NCBI GenBank assembly: GCA_004524515.1
Contig: SDNV01000161.1
Span: forward strand, 1 to 5,765
Reading direction: 5' to 3'
From: Promethearchaeota archaeon
GTDB lineage: Archaea; Asgardarchaeota; Lokiarchaeia; Sigynarchaeales; SOKP01
Length of the DNA: 5,765 nucleotides
The notes beneath the pieces are model-generated. The model saw only the letters and a program-made list of their open reading frames with translations, was not told the origin of the DNA and ran no database searches. The translations under genes were made by a program, and so were the position numbers. Positions 5,765 through 5,765 of this stretch are shown here, piece after piece (position 1 is the stretch's first letter; each line of letters starts with the position of its first letter).

Positions 5765-5765
5765 A

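Overview
The window is AT-rich, densely packed and carries eight protein genes; two of them run off the window edges. I see no tRNA, rRNA, CRISPR array, insertion sequence or prophage gene. The promoters look archaeal: TATA-like boxes about 26 nt before the expected transcript start, several starts with little or no leader, and no good Shine-Dalgarno sequences. Together with the gene content (a corrinoid-type URO-D family protein, an atypical M19 protein, a stand-alone topoisomerase-type zinc ribbon and small orphan membrane proteins), this points to an archaeon, plausibly an Asgard (Lokiarchaeia-like) genome. The taxonomic call is an inference, because no phylogenetic marker gene is present.

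Layout. Positions 1-504 (minus) hold the N-terminal part of a family 3 glycoside hydrolase, cut by the window edge. Positions 645-998 (plus) and 1069-1290 (minus) are two small convergent membrane protein genes of unknown function. Positions 1427-1744 (plus) encode a small zinc-ribbon protein. Positions 4010-2823 and 2813-1809 (minus) form a tight two-gene operon: an M19 membrane-dipeptidase-like protein followed by a uroporphyrinogen-decarboxylase-like (MtaA/CmuA clan) protein. Both lack residues normally needed for metal binding in their families. Positions 4068-4901 (plus) encode an alpha/beta hydrolase divergent from the operon. Positions 5006-5764 (minus) hold a class I SAM methyltransferase that continues past the right edge.

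How the genes may work together. The clearest unit is the M19/URO-D pair; the hydrolase shares a 57-nt divergent promoter region with it. One inference is a small catabolic module in which a hydrolase and an amidohydrolase-like enzyme act near a URO-D-like protein, but no corrinoid protein or other methyltransferase partner is visible. The remaining genes look like independent single-gene transcription units.

No exotic multi-gene system is evident. The points most worth a second look are the paired loss of metal ligands in the M19/URO-D operon, a C8/G8 tract inside the M19 gene, and a shared T-tract plus ATAAAGAA motif before the two small membrane protein genes.
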